This document shows, piece after piece, positions 34,908 to 42,494 of a stretch of DNA of 64,000 bases; position 1 is the first letter of the stretch, and each line of letters starts with the position of its first letter. The notes below the pieces were generated by a model. It searched no databases. It was not told the origin of the DNA and saw only the letters and a list, made by a program, of their open reading frames with translations. The translations under genes and the position numbers were made by a program. Origin of the DNA: Candidatus Cloacimonetes bacterium HGW-Cloacimonetes-3 (GTDB lineage: Bacteria > Cloacimonadota > Cloacimonadia > Cloacimonadales > Cloacimonadaceae); contig PHBO01000009.1 in assembly GCA_002840645.1 (NCBI GenBank), positions 62,001-126,000 on the forward strand, in the 5' to 3' direction.

Positions 34908-37457
34908 TCATTTCAACATTGTAACTTTTTGGGTATAAACCTCACTACCAATTTCAAGACGAATGGTATATATCCCAGAAGTATCAGAGATTGCACCAGC
35001 ATCCCACACGTATTTATGGTTTCCTGATTGTTGCATACCCAGAAGAGCTTCATGTGCCAATTGACCTTTAATGTTGTATATCTTCATCCTTACGGGAGCT
35101 GCGTTTTTCAGGCAGAAGCAGATGTTCAGACTTGGGTTGAAGGGATTGGGATACAGCTTATCTATGCCATTAAACAGAGGAACTTCAGGATTGCCCGGTT
35201 CTTGCGGGTTGTATGAATATTGTGCAGGTCCAAAGAACTGGTCTTCACCACTAAAATCAACAATCTGGAGCCAGTAGTAGTATTCTCCCACATCCTCCAA
35301 ACCTTTGTCTATATAGCTGTATGTGTAGCCATGAGACATGTTTACAGCATCAATCAAAGAGCTAATGGGCTTCGCTTCTGTCACATTCGAATTGGAGCTC
35401 CGATAAACATAATAGCCCATAAGTCCCGTCTCAGATTGAGTCATCCATTTCAGCAACGGATATGCATTCTGGGTTGGCACGGCAAAAAAAGCTGACAAGA
35501 CCACAGGAAGCGTTTGTCCTTCTCCGGTAATTGTATATTCATCAGCAGCATCTGCCTTGCCGCCAAGATTCAGATAGCAGCTAATCTCATGTATTTCTCC
35601 ATTATTACTAACTGTAAGAGCTTCCTCCACCACTTCCCAAGCGTGCCCATTATAACGCCAAAGAGTAGCCCCGGAACTAAAATCACCGCCATTGTCAAGC
35701 TCTACAGGCCAGAAAAATGAGCATAGCACCTCGCTTGAAGAAGAGCCCTGAATTAACCATTTACGCTCGATGGACTCCAATCCGTCACCTTGAGTAGCTG
35801 CTTCATTCGAAAGGGACAAGTTCATATTAGATAGCGATGTATCACCGGAAAAACTGAGATCGAGCATACTTATACTAAGCTCATAGCCACTTAGGTCTAA
35901 GAATCCATTGTGAAAAGTTAAACTGCCATTTACCACAATATCCTTGTTCATTTGCACACCATTGAGGGTGTTGATGACTAAGTTTTGCACAATATCTGTA
36001 TCCGGTACCTCATTTCCCATAACAATTATATCCGGATTTTGCAGATAGCTTAGGTATATGCTGCTTCCAAAACTAGGGGAACTACTAAGGTTTCCTCCCT
36101 TACGAGACAAAAGTATTTCATTTGCCAGATTCAGCGCTTTGCCGTTAAGCCCCAAGGTGCCTGCACTCAGGCTTAAATTGTCAATGATGGTCTTTGCAGT
36201 GGAGAGTTTTACCCCGGCAGGATTGGACACATTTAGAATCTTAATCAGGTTTCCCGATACCGGCCAGGCACTATAGCCACTCGGCAGTGATGCTCCGCCT
36301 AATCCATTTATCGTATACTGCTCAGTTTCTGCACCGTAGGTCTCACTGAGGCTGGTTACACTGGAAGTTCGATAAAAAAACAATCTGCCTACCCCTCCCG
36401 GATCTGCTGAGAGACTACCTCCGGTTAGAATCACGTTTTGATCCCCACTGCCATTAAAAAAGATACCTGCTTTGGTGGTAGAAAGCCCCGGATTGTTTTT
36501 CAAGGTACCGCCATTCATGACCAAAGATCCTGATATGTATACTTGTCCGGTACTTTTTGAGGCTGAGCTTCCCGCATTGAGTTCGAATACACCTGATTCA
36601 ATAGTGACGTTTTTTGCTTGCACGGTATAATCCCTTTGCACCGCATCTCCAAGCTCAGAAACAACAACTGTGCCAGATTCAAGCGTAAGATTATTGCGAA
36701 TAGTAACACTAGGAATTGCATAGCCTCTGCTTACTACAAACTTCCCTCCGTTTATCGTAAGATTGTTTACGTTAAGATTACTTGCACTGATGCCTGTTCC
36801 AACATACAGATTCCCGGAGAGTAGGCTTAGAGTACCTCTTACATCAATTGGATCATTAGCAGCAAAGGCGCGATAATCCGAAACAAATGATCCATAATCC
36901 AGGGTAAGATTATAGAAATCCTGTTTCATGCATGCATAACTCAGGTTCGTGAGTTCTGCTACAGTGTAAACTCCGGTAAGTAAACAGGTGGAACCATCCT
37001 CCCAGGTCGCAGAAATAATGGGCGCATTTAACGAACGATCATGTTCGTAAGTGCTACCGGAAGCAAAAACTGCCACAGCCCCAGAAGATAGACTCATGGT
37101 GTTGTTTCTTAAACGTAAATAACCATTTACTAATAGATCTGTCCCTGCCCCATTGGCGATGGTGAAAGCTCCCGCTGTAATGTGTAGCTGAGCAAGGGGT
37201 TCAATAATTAACTGATCAGCACTCAGATCAGCAGCAATGTTTATCACAGCTCCATTACGAATAACTACCTGCTCCGCGCTTGCTGCCGTGGGAGAAGCAA
37301 CGGCTTGCACCCATTGAAATCCATTCCAACGCTGCCAGGCAGTGCTCTCGCTCCAAAGCGCATTAGCACTATCCACAGTTTGGTAATCATTCATGTTTTG
37401 GGCAAAGACACTACTAACGAAGATAATAAACAATAGCGTGACGCACTTTCTTTTCAT
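34908..37457 (-). CDS. secreted repeat protein with C-terminal sorting module
   Basis: 849 residues from the ATG at 37457 (GGAG upstream; an earlier ATG four codons away is less likely). Signal peptide to about residue 20 (VSSVFAQ), then a module like those of the protein at 6633-10202 (ESTAWQRWNGFQW, VINIAADLSADQLIIEP), then a long run of short beta strands with Asn/Gly turns (GTLSLLSGNLYVG, LTLESGTVVVSE) that suggests a beta-helix, then a fibronectin-like segment (PVVLSAFFAV) and a FlgD-like module with YPNPFNP. Probably a surface adhesin or structural protein. No catalytic motif seen. Its gene stands alone, with repeats on both sides. Confidence 0.83.
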   Translation of the reverse strand: MKRKCVTLLFIIFVSSVFAQNMNDYQTVDSANALWSESTAWQRWNGFQWVQAVASPTAASAEQVVIRNGAVINIAADLSADQLIIEPLAQLHITAGAFTIANGAGTDLLVNGYLRLRNNTMSLSSGAVAVFASGSTYEHDRSLNAPIISATWEDGSTCLLTGVYTVAELTNLSYACMKQDFYNLTLDYGSFVSDYRAFAANDPIDVRGTLSLLSGNLYVGTGISASNLNVNNLTINGGKFVVSRGYAIPSVTIRNNLTLESGTVVVSELGDAVQRDYTVQAKNVTIESGVFELNAGSSASKSTGQVYISGSLVMNGGTLKNNPGLSTTKAGIFFNGSGDQNVILTGGSLSADPGGVGRLFFYRTSSVTSLSETYGAETEQYTINGLGGASLPSGYSAWPVSGNLIKILNVSNPAGVKLSTAKTIIDNLSLSAGTLGLNGKALNLANEILLSRKGGNLSSSPSFGSSIYLSYLQNPDIIVMGNEVPDTDIVQNLVINTLNGVQMNKDIVVNGSLTFHNGFLDLSGYELSISMLDLSFSGDTSLSNMNLSLSNEAATQGDGLESIERKWLIQGSSSSEVLCSFFWPVELDNGGDFSSGATLWRYNGHAWEVVEEALTVSNNGEIHEISCYLNLGGKADAADEYTITGEGQTLPVVLSAFFAVPTQNAYPLLKWMTQSETGLMGYYVYRSSNSNVTEAKPISSLIDAVNMSHGYTYSYIDKGLEDVGEYYYWLQIVDFSGEDQFFGPAQYSYNPQEPGNPEVPLFNGIDKLYPNPFNPSLNICFCLKNAAPVRMKIYNIKGQLAHEALLGMQQSGNHKYVWDAGAISDTSGIYTIRLEIGSEVYTQKVTMLK

Positions 37458-37631
37458 CTCTCTCTCCAATAATAATTTACTCCATATAGAATACTATAAA
37501 CATAATTGGACATATGTCAAGCTAAATTATGTGCTTTTATATGAACTGTTGAATACGGTTTTTGCTGAAATCGAAAAACCAGCACGATAAACTTACAGCT
37601 TTCAGCAGCGGAACCCATGAAAATCATCCTG

Positions 37632-37669
37632 ATGTCTCATCAGTCTTACTTAGACATTGTATTTCCCGC
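37632..37669 (-). repeat. dispersed repeat C, copy 2
   Basis: The reverse complement matches 39529-39566 at 34 of 38 positions: GCGGGAAA, then ACARTGTCTAAG, AAGRCTGATGAGACAT. The GCGGAGGCGGG flank continues the similarity to the TTCCCGCCTCCGC palindrome family. Confidence 0.8.
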
Positions 37670-37759
37670 CTCCGCTGGAAATATAGGAGGGGCTGCGACT
37701 TCACAATCTTGATATAGCTTTAATTTGTTAATGTGAGAATTCCAAAACCAAGAAATTTG

Positions 37760-37788
37760 TTGACACCCAGACACTCACTTCATTTATT
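37760..37788 (+). promoter_or_regulatory. possible speD promoter
   Basis: TTGACA at 37760-37765 is followed after 17 bases by TTTATT (37783-37788), a weak -10. Transcription from here would give a leader of about 330 bases before speD that includes the structured region. Other promoters cannot be excluded. Confidence 0.3.
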
Positions 37789-37916
37789 GGCATCATACAA
37801 AATAATAACGGACGGAGTCACCGTGAAATACCTGAAGTTTTTCCGAATCCATTCAGTACAATCTGCTTTGTATGGTGTAAAAACCATGCGTGCACCCCTA
37901 TGCGTTGATGATGAGG

Positions 37917-38085
37917 AGGTTTTAGCTAAGCTTTTTGCATACAGCGCAACATTGACACCTCTTATCTAACAAGGTTTTACAGCTTATATATCATGCTGCT
38001 TCGTGACTCCGGCAGTATGTTTTCCGGTACTAACCGTGGACACTAAAAAAGCTTAGCAACCTTGTTCTGCATTTTAGCCCCCCGG
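37917..38085 (+). ncRNA. candidate structured 5' leader of speD
   Basis: GCTAAGCTTTTT (37925-37936) is perfectly complementary to AAAAAGCTTAGC (38046-38057). Next to that right arm, AACCTTGTT (38058-38066) is perfectly complementary to AACAAGGTT (37968-37976), while AACC can also extend the first stem by pairing with GGTT (37919-37922). The second pairing crosses the first, so either a pseudoknot or a switch between two folds is possible. Inside, CATGCTGC pairs with GCAGTATG (near 37993-38019) and CGGT with ACCG. It does not match a riboswitch class I know by sequence. It lies 40-200 bases before speD. Confidence 0.4.
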
Positions 38086-38124
38086 GGCACATCAAACAAA
38101 ATTTAAGAATAAGAGGTTATAAAC

Positions 38125-38514
38125 ATGCAAGCACTTGGACGACAAATACTCGTGGAATTCTATGACTGTGATCACGAATTGCTAAAAGACGAAAAGTACA
38201 TTGCCGAAGCCATGGTAGAATCCTGCCACATTGGCATGGCAACCGTGGTGGCAAGCACCTTTCACAGTTTCAGCCCCTATGGAGTTAGTGGAGTGGTGGT
38301 GATCGCCGAATCCCATGTAGCAATCCACACCTGGCCAGAATACGGCTATGCTGCCGTGGACATCTTCACCTGCGGAGAGACGATTGAACCCTGGAAGCTG
38401 TTTCACTTCCTGAAAGATGCCCTCAAAAGCCAGCATGCCAGCAATATGGAGATTAAGCGCGGACTTTTTGATCTGGGCGAGGAAAAGCTACTTCACAAAC
38501 CTGATGGAGCCTGA
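38125..38514 (+). CDS. speD: S-adenosylmethionine decarboxylase proenzyme
   Basis: 129 residues, the short bacterial class. Self-cleavage between E62 and S63 (AESHVAIHTWPEYGYAAVD) gives the pyruvoyl cofactor; H68 and C83 (FTCGE) are the processing and catalytic residues. It makes decarboxylated SAM, the aminopropyl donor for spermidine. AAGAGG precedes the start. The end overlaps the start of speE by 11 bases, so the two enzymes of the pathway are coupled. Confidence 0.95.
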   Translation: MQALGRQILVEFYDCDHELLKDEKYIAEAMVESCHIGMATVVASTFHSFSPYGVSGVVVIAESHVAIHTWPEYGYAAVDIFTCGETIEPWKLFHFLKDALKSQHASNMEIKRGLFDLGEEKLLHKPDGA

Positions 38515-39355
38515 TGTGCAAAACTGGCATATAGATTATCACAGCCCCCACCGCGGTTTAACCTTCGAAGTGCAGGAATTGCTATATACCGAGCGGAGTA
38601 TGTATCAGGAAATCAAGATCGTACAAACCCCGGAGTTTGGCAAGGTTATGCTGCTGGATGGCGTGCTGATGCTTACCGAAGCAGATGAATTCGTTTACCA
38701 CGAAATGCTTTGCCATCCGTCCCTCATCACCCATCCTAATCCCCAAAAAGTGCTTATCATCGGGGGAGGGGATTGTGGAACCCTTAACCGCGTGCTGGAA
38801 CATCCGGGCGTGCAGCAGGTAGTTCAGGTGGAGATAGACGAAATGGTTACAAGAGTGTCTAAGCTGTACTTTCCCGCCTTAACCGCTGCGACAAAAGACC
38901 CGCGTGCAGAGCTGATTTTTGCGGATGGCATTGCCTACCTGAAACAGCAAGAGAGCACCTTCGATGTTATTCTGGTGGATTCCACAGATCCTGTGGGTCC
39001 GGCGGAAGGGCTGTTCAGACAAGAGTTTCTGGCAGATTGTCACAAAGCTCTTAAAGACGACGGCATCCTGTGCCTGCAATGTGAAAGCCCGTGGATAGCT
39101 TCGTTACAGCCGGTTATTCAACAGGTAAACCGTGATCTGCACCAGCTTTTTCCCATCGTGGCACCATACACCGCCGCCATCCAGACCTATCAGGCAGGCT
39201 TGTGGATGTTCCAGCTTGCCTCCAAACAATATAATCCCCTTGCAGTGGATGCCAAAGAACGCTTTTACGCGCGTAAGCTAAACTGTAAGTATTATAATGC
39301 CCCCTTGCACAATGCCGCTTTTGCATTGCCCCAGTTTGTGTTAGAGCTTTTCTAA
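38504..39355 (+). CDS. speE: spermidine synthase
   Basis: 283 residues from the ATG at 38504; a GTG at 38516 with GGAG just before it is an alternative start. It transfers the aminopropyl group from decarboxylated SAM to putrescine. Motifs: the N-terminal beta part ending LLDGVLMLTEADEFVYHEM, the SAM-like binding loop IIGGGDCGTLNRVLEH, EIDEMV, and the catalytic DSTDPVGPAEGLF. No putrescine-forming gene is in the window. Confidence 0.95.
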   Translation: MEPDVQNWHIDYHSPHRGLTFEVQELLYTERSMYQEIKIVQTPEFGKVMLLDGVLMLTEADEFVYHEMLCHPSLITHPNPQKVLIIGGGDCGTLNRVLEHPGVQQVVQVEIDEMVTRVSKLYFPALTAATKDPRAELIFADGIAYLKQQESTFDVILVDSTDPVGPAEGLFRQEFLADCHKALKDDGILCLQCESPWIASLQPVIQQVNRDLHQLFPIVAPYTAAIQTYQAGLWMFQLASKQYNPLAVDAKERFYARKLNCKYYNAPLHNAAFALPQFVLELF

Positions 39356-39395
39356 GCAAAAAAAAGACAATAACAAAGAGCAAAAGAGTAAAGAG

Positions 39396-39542
39396 ACTGT
39401 CTTTCCCGCGGAGGCGGAAATCCAGACCAGGCTATACCCTCTAAAGGTGACAACTCTATTATATTGATTGACATAGGTTAACTATCTTATTTGCAGCAAT
39501 TGTTTAACAGTGCTGGATTCCCGCCTCCGCGGGAAAGACAGT
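39396..39542. repeat. 30-bp inverted repeat with 87-base spacer
   Basis: 39396-39425 and 39513-39542 are inverted copies with one mismatch in 30 (ACTGTCTTTCCCGCGGAG... and its complement). Each arm is itself palindromic in its centre (TCCCGCGGAGGCGGGA-like). Degenerate single copies of the same unit are seen near 16628-16655, 37661-37680 and 44318-44336, so this is a family of intergenic palindromic repeats. Confidence 0.85.
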
Positions 39543-39566
39543 GTCTAAGCAAGGCTGATGAGACAT
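39529..39566 (+). repeat. dispersed repeat C, copy 1
   Basis: 38 bases shared with 37632-37669 (inverted, four mismatches) and in part with 34811-34836. It continues directly from the right arm of the 30-base inverted repeat, so the palindrome and repeat C form one composite unit. Confidence 0.8.
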
Positions 39567-39791
39567 TAGTGTCTTGTTAAGCTTTGCATATCGCACCTGA
39601 CATTGATTTGGCAATATTGGGGTGGAAATCTCCTGTTTGCCACAAGCCGATCCGGAGATCGGCTTCCTTCTCCAGAATGAGACAGAATAATCGTAATTGC
39701 ACACGCCCCGTGTGCAGGCAGCCGAGGGCGGCTGCCATTACAGCGATGTGCTTTTTCTATCCGGATGTTGTATTAACCGAATCGTCAAAAA

Positions 39792-40241
39792 CTACAATTC
39801 TGCCCTAAACCTGTCATATCCCTTCACCAACGGCAGCAACCCCGCCTCAATCGCGGTTTTCAGGCTTCTGCAAGGCAGGTTTTGCTCCACTATCTGCCGG
39901 CGGGTAATGGTGCTTAAGTCCACCGTTTCCGGCATGGCTTTCTGCATGGCATACATCATCTTATTGAAAAGATTTGTCCAGGCATGCACTCCCCTCATGT
40001 CGTTTTCCGGCAGCTTGTTATACAGCCACAGGTAGTCCTTTAAGTTTTGGATGTACTCCTGCGATGGCTTCAGGGCAAAGATTGCCTGCTGCACATTGCG
40101 GAATCTGGGGTGCTGCGGATGGTTCCTGAACTCCCACTGCTTACGGGCATACAGCTTTCCCGTTTGTCTGCTGCGGTAATAAATTAGCCCATCCAGCTTG
40201 CCGGTGAACTCTCCCAATAAGTTTGCTCGTGTTGCTTTCAT
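39792..40241 (-). CDS. small protein of unknown function
   Basis: 149 residues with an excellent ribosome site (AAAGGAG eight bases before the ATG). I do not recognise the family with confidence. The N-terminus (GEFTGKLDGLIYYRSRQTGKLYARK) resembles the opening of DUF6266-like proteins, which begin with a GxxxGKxG...Y.R pattern. The remainder is helical and basic (PQHPRFRNVQQAIFALKPSQEYI; LWLYNKLPENDM). No signal peptide or membrane segment. It sits alone in a repeat-rich, disturbed stretch, so it may belong to a mobile or recently moved segment, although no integrase or transposase is seen. Confidence 0.7.
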   Translation of the reverse strand: MKATRANLLGEFTGKLDGLIYYRSRQTGKLYARKQWEFRNHPQHPRFRNVQQAIFALKPSQEYIQNLKDYLWLYNKLPENDMRGVHAWTNLFNKMMYAMQKAMPETVDLSTITRRQIVEQNLPCRSLKTAIEAGLLPLVKGYDRFRAEL

Positions 40242-40327
40242 GTTTTATCTCCTTTGTAGGGACAAATCCCCGTGTTTGCCCTGATCTTGTTTGTGCAGAG
40301 CAAACGCTTCAGCAATTTCTCCCTCTA

Positions 40328-40365
40328 TAGTAGTGTGGGGGACACATTTCAGTTTTTGGGACAGA
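40328..40365 (+). repeat. dispersed repeat B, copy 2
   Basis: Matches the reverse complement of 16807-16844 at 35 of 38 positions. It is followed after 47 bases by repeat A. It lies just upstream of the 149-residue gene, in opposite orientation. Confidence 0.8.
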
Positions 40366-40412
40366 ATTGCCATTTTTCTTGCATCAACTGCAAAATAATT
40401 ACGCATGAACTG

Positions 40413-40452
40413 CGCATCGCATCCGTAATTCATGCGTAATGCATAAGCAATT
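40413..40452 (-). repeat. dispersed hairpin repeat A, copy 2
   Basis: An exact 40-of-40 inverted match to 26212-26251. The similarity continues more loosely into both flanks (TTGGAGCAAGG; TTACGCATGAACT). This copy lacks the good right arm of the copy at 26254-26274. Confidence 0.85.
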
Positions 40453-40689
40453 GGAGCAAGGGTGAAGGAGTATTGAAGTGATGAAGTGATGAAGTGATGA
40501 GGGGCATGCTAACAGGAGTTGCAGATGTCTCGTCTGCACTGGGGTAGCAGGCATTTTGCCTGAGTGAGTGGAGAGGTTAGCAGTTCTGTGACGTAGGCGT
40601 GACGACTACTTAGCCGGTGCATGCGGGACGTATGCAAATCTAGGGCGGAGGTAGGCTACAGTAATGGGTACACCCCTACCTATATCGCA

Positions 40690-40858
40690 AACTAGAAGTA
40701 TAGGGATTTCCTCTCCCAGCACACCCATAGGTTTGATAATGTTGTCCGTAAAGCCGGACATAAACAGGATGTTTTGCCCCGGTATCTTGTCTGCAATCCT
40801 CACAGCAAGTTCCTTTCCGTTCATCCCCAGCATATAATATCAGTAAGCACCAGATCAG
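40690..40858 (-). pseudogene. receiver-domain fragment, frameshifted
   Basis: Read on the minus strand, DLVLTDII, then after a one-base shift MLGMNGKELAVRIADKIPGQ and NILFMSGFTDNII match the middle of a response-regulator receiver domain as found at the C-terminus of hybrid histidine kinases (phospho-site D in LTDI; the MSGYTD-like segment). Neither the start of the receiver nor its final helices are present, and the frame is broken, so it is a remnant. It is joined directly to the GLUG remnant. Confidence 0.75.
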
Positions 40859-41345
40859 TTTCCTGACCAGTTGTCCCCGCAGGTTATAGATCATCAAATC
40901 CACCTTTTCCGTATTCTGTGGGAGATAAAAGCAGATCGTGGTTTGGGGATTGAAGGGATTGGGGTAGTTGCGTATGGTCGGAACCAGAGAAACCGATGAA
41001 ACCGAATCGGTATATTCTTCTATAGACACCGGCATCTGCCTCAGATAAGGATAACTATCATTGATCGTATGATCCGCATCTACTGCCCAGATATTGGTAA
41101 AGTCCCAGCCCACATAGGTATTGGCATCATAAGGATAGGTCATTTGTTCCGTGGTTCTACCCTCTCCACCGGCACTGGTAGATTGACCTGAGATCCCTGT
41201 ATCCCAATAACTTGAAGTTGATGAGGATTGATATCGCCCTCCCACCAAACCACCCACAGCAAGATTTCCACTTACGTTCCCAGTACTATAACAGTCGTTG
41301 ATGAAAGATTCCTGCTGACTGCCCACCAAACCTCCAATTGTTCAA
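40859..41345 (-). pseudogene. GLUG-repeat surface protein, C-terminal remnant
   Basis: Minus-strand frame with the last GLUG-type repeats (IGGLVGSQQESFINDCYSTG, NVSGNLAVGGLVG), the usual SSYWDTGISGQSTSAGG segment, and the first half of a FlgD-like sorting module (NYPNPFNPQTTICF, MIYNLRGQLVRKL). The 5' side stops at an in-frame TGA just before IGGLVG, and the module breaks off after RKL where receiver-domain sequence begins. A complete protein of this kind would have a signal peptide and many more repeats. It is therefore a truncated gene. Confidence 0.8.
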
Positions 41346-41615
41346 TAAACTTCTCGGCTGGAAATACTCGATAACCGTTTATAAACGAGATTACTTTATA
41401 ACTCTGGTGAAAACTGACATGCAGAAGTATCCGCTTATTTCTGGCTTTCCCGCTCTGCCGTCCAGCCTTTTTGTATAGGGCATCAGGCAGGATACATCCG
41501 CTATAGCAGTGGAATGAGACTTTATCTTAAGGGAAATGGTATTTATTTGTAGTTGACATATTATCATACTGATATTGACTGTAACCATCCAATAAAAAAC
41601 CCCATAGGAGAAAGC

Positions 41616-42395
41616 ATGAAACACTTTTACTTCGTGATCGTCGTCCTGTTATATGCAACGGTTCTTTTCGCTCAGGAAGCCAAGCCTGAGATATTATTCC
41701 CGGATCATCACCTCTGTCTGGAAGCATCCGGTAAGATTGTGCTGGCAGCAGATCAGGCTATATTTTCGTTTGATACTAAGAGCTTTGGTCCTACCTTGAG
41801 GGAAGCAGTAAGAAAAGCTAAGGATGCCACAGGTGATATCTGCGCTTCTCTGGTTGCGATAGGCATAGACAGCAAGAGCTTTGCCACCAGCAGCTTCGCT
41901 TCAGGTAAGAACTCCGGTGCATTCTTTTTAACTGATAAAAAGGACTATTGCGCCATGCTAAATACCGTTGTTACCCTAAGGGATATGACTAAGCTGGATG
42001 ATGCGATCCTGATCCTTACCGATAAGAAGGTGGAAAACCTTAGCGGGGTAAGCTTTAGCCTCAGCGACCAGTCCCACGCCCGGCAACAGGCACGGGAAAT
42101 TGCCCTGAACCGCATTGTGGAACAGCGTGAGACGATCAGCCGCATTCTGGGAGTAAAGATCACTGATGTGCAGCTTATAGACGAAGCTCCCTTCGAAAAG
42201 CTCCCCTGGAGTGACAACTATGTTTATTATGATAAAGGCATTAGATCCGGTGTAATGAACTCCGTAACAAACTATGATAGATCAGGTGAAGCCATAGATT
42301 TACCCCAGCAAAAAAGCGGATTCTTCTCCCCCGAAATAACTATAGAAACCCAGGTTAGAGTAGTTTACCGGATAGGATTGTTAGCAGAAAACTAA
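41616..42395 (+). CDS. exported SIMPL-domain (DUF541) protein
   Basis: 259 residues from the ATG at 41616 (TAGGAG upstream). Signal peptide about 1-19 (LLYATVLFAQ). The rest fits the SIMPL/DUF541 fold: an N-terminal KIVLAADQAIFSFDTKS, a central helix-rich part, and DQSHARQQAREIALNRIVEQRETISRILGVK followed by a C-terminal VRVVYRIG strand, as in periplasmic or outer-membrane-linked SIMPL proteins. Function of the family is poorly defined (envelope stress, signalling). Transcribed alone. Confidence 0.8.
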   Translation: MKHFYFVIVVLLYATVLFAQEAKPEILFPDHHLCLEASGKIVLAADQAIFSFDTKSFGPTLREAVRKAKDATGDICASLVAIGIDSKSFATSSFASGKNSGAFFLTDKKDYCAMLNTVVTLRDMTKLDDAILILTDKKVENLSGVSFSLSDQSHARQQAREIALNRIVEQRETISRILGVKITDVQLIDEAPFEKLPWSDNYVYYDKGIRSGVMNSVTNYDRSGEAIDLPQQKSGFFSPEITIETQVRVVYRIGLLAEN

Positions 42396-42494
42396 CCCGG
42401 AAAGCAGCTACTTGGCGTAACATATCCCTTGCTCTATCCTTCCTTTGGGTTAAGCTATCAGTAAGAAATGTAGCAATAAAAGGAGCGAGATAGA

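Larger units (their letters stand above)
37458..38124. other. intergenic region upstream of speD
   Basis: 667 bases between divergent genes. It contains an inverted copy of repeat C with a TTTCCCGCCTCCGC flank (37632-37680), a possible promoter (37760-37788) and a structured leader (about 37917-38124). A 78-codon open frame at 37733-37969 has no ribosome site and no protein character, so I do not call it. Confidence 0.55.
39356..39791. other. intergenic region with long inverted repeat
   Basis: 436 bases after speE. It holds the 30-base inverted repeat (39396-39542) and repeat C (39529-39566). The remaining part to 39791 shows short GATCCGGAGATC and GCCGAGGGCGGC dyads but no gene. Confidence 0.55.
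40242..40690. other. intergenic stretch with back-to-back repeats
   Basis: Holds repeat B (40328-40365), repeat A (40413-40452), a short TGAAGTGATGAAGTGATGA tandem (about 40474-40500), and two small hairpins, GCAGATGTCTCGTCTGC (40521-40537) and CAGGCATTTTGCCTG (40547-40561). A similar pair of small hairpins follows batE at 53942-53990. An open frame over the repeats at 40245-40433 is not called. Confidence 0.6.

Noticed and set aside
37733-37969. 78-codon open frame upstream of speD
   Set aside because: No ribosome site; its 3' half overlaps the structured leader; composition is not protein-like.
39601-39720. Small RNA from GATCCGGAGATC and GCCGAGGGCGGC dyads
   Set aside because: The dyads are short and separate, with no promoter or terminator around them.
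40245-40433. 62-codon frame next to the orphan gene
   Set aside because: It lies across repeats A and B, so the coding frame is a by-product of repeat sequence.
41346-41615. Minus-strand frame reading GYRVFPAEKFIEQLE
   Set aside because: The short frame looks protein-like and may be the tail of another broken gene, but it overlaps the GLUG remnant, has no start and no recognisable family.
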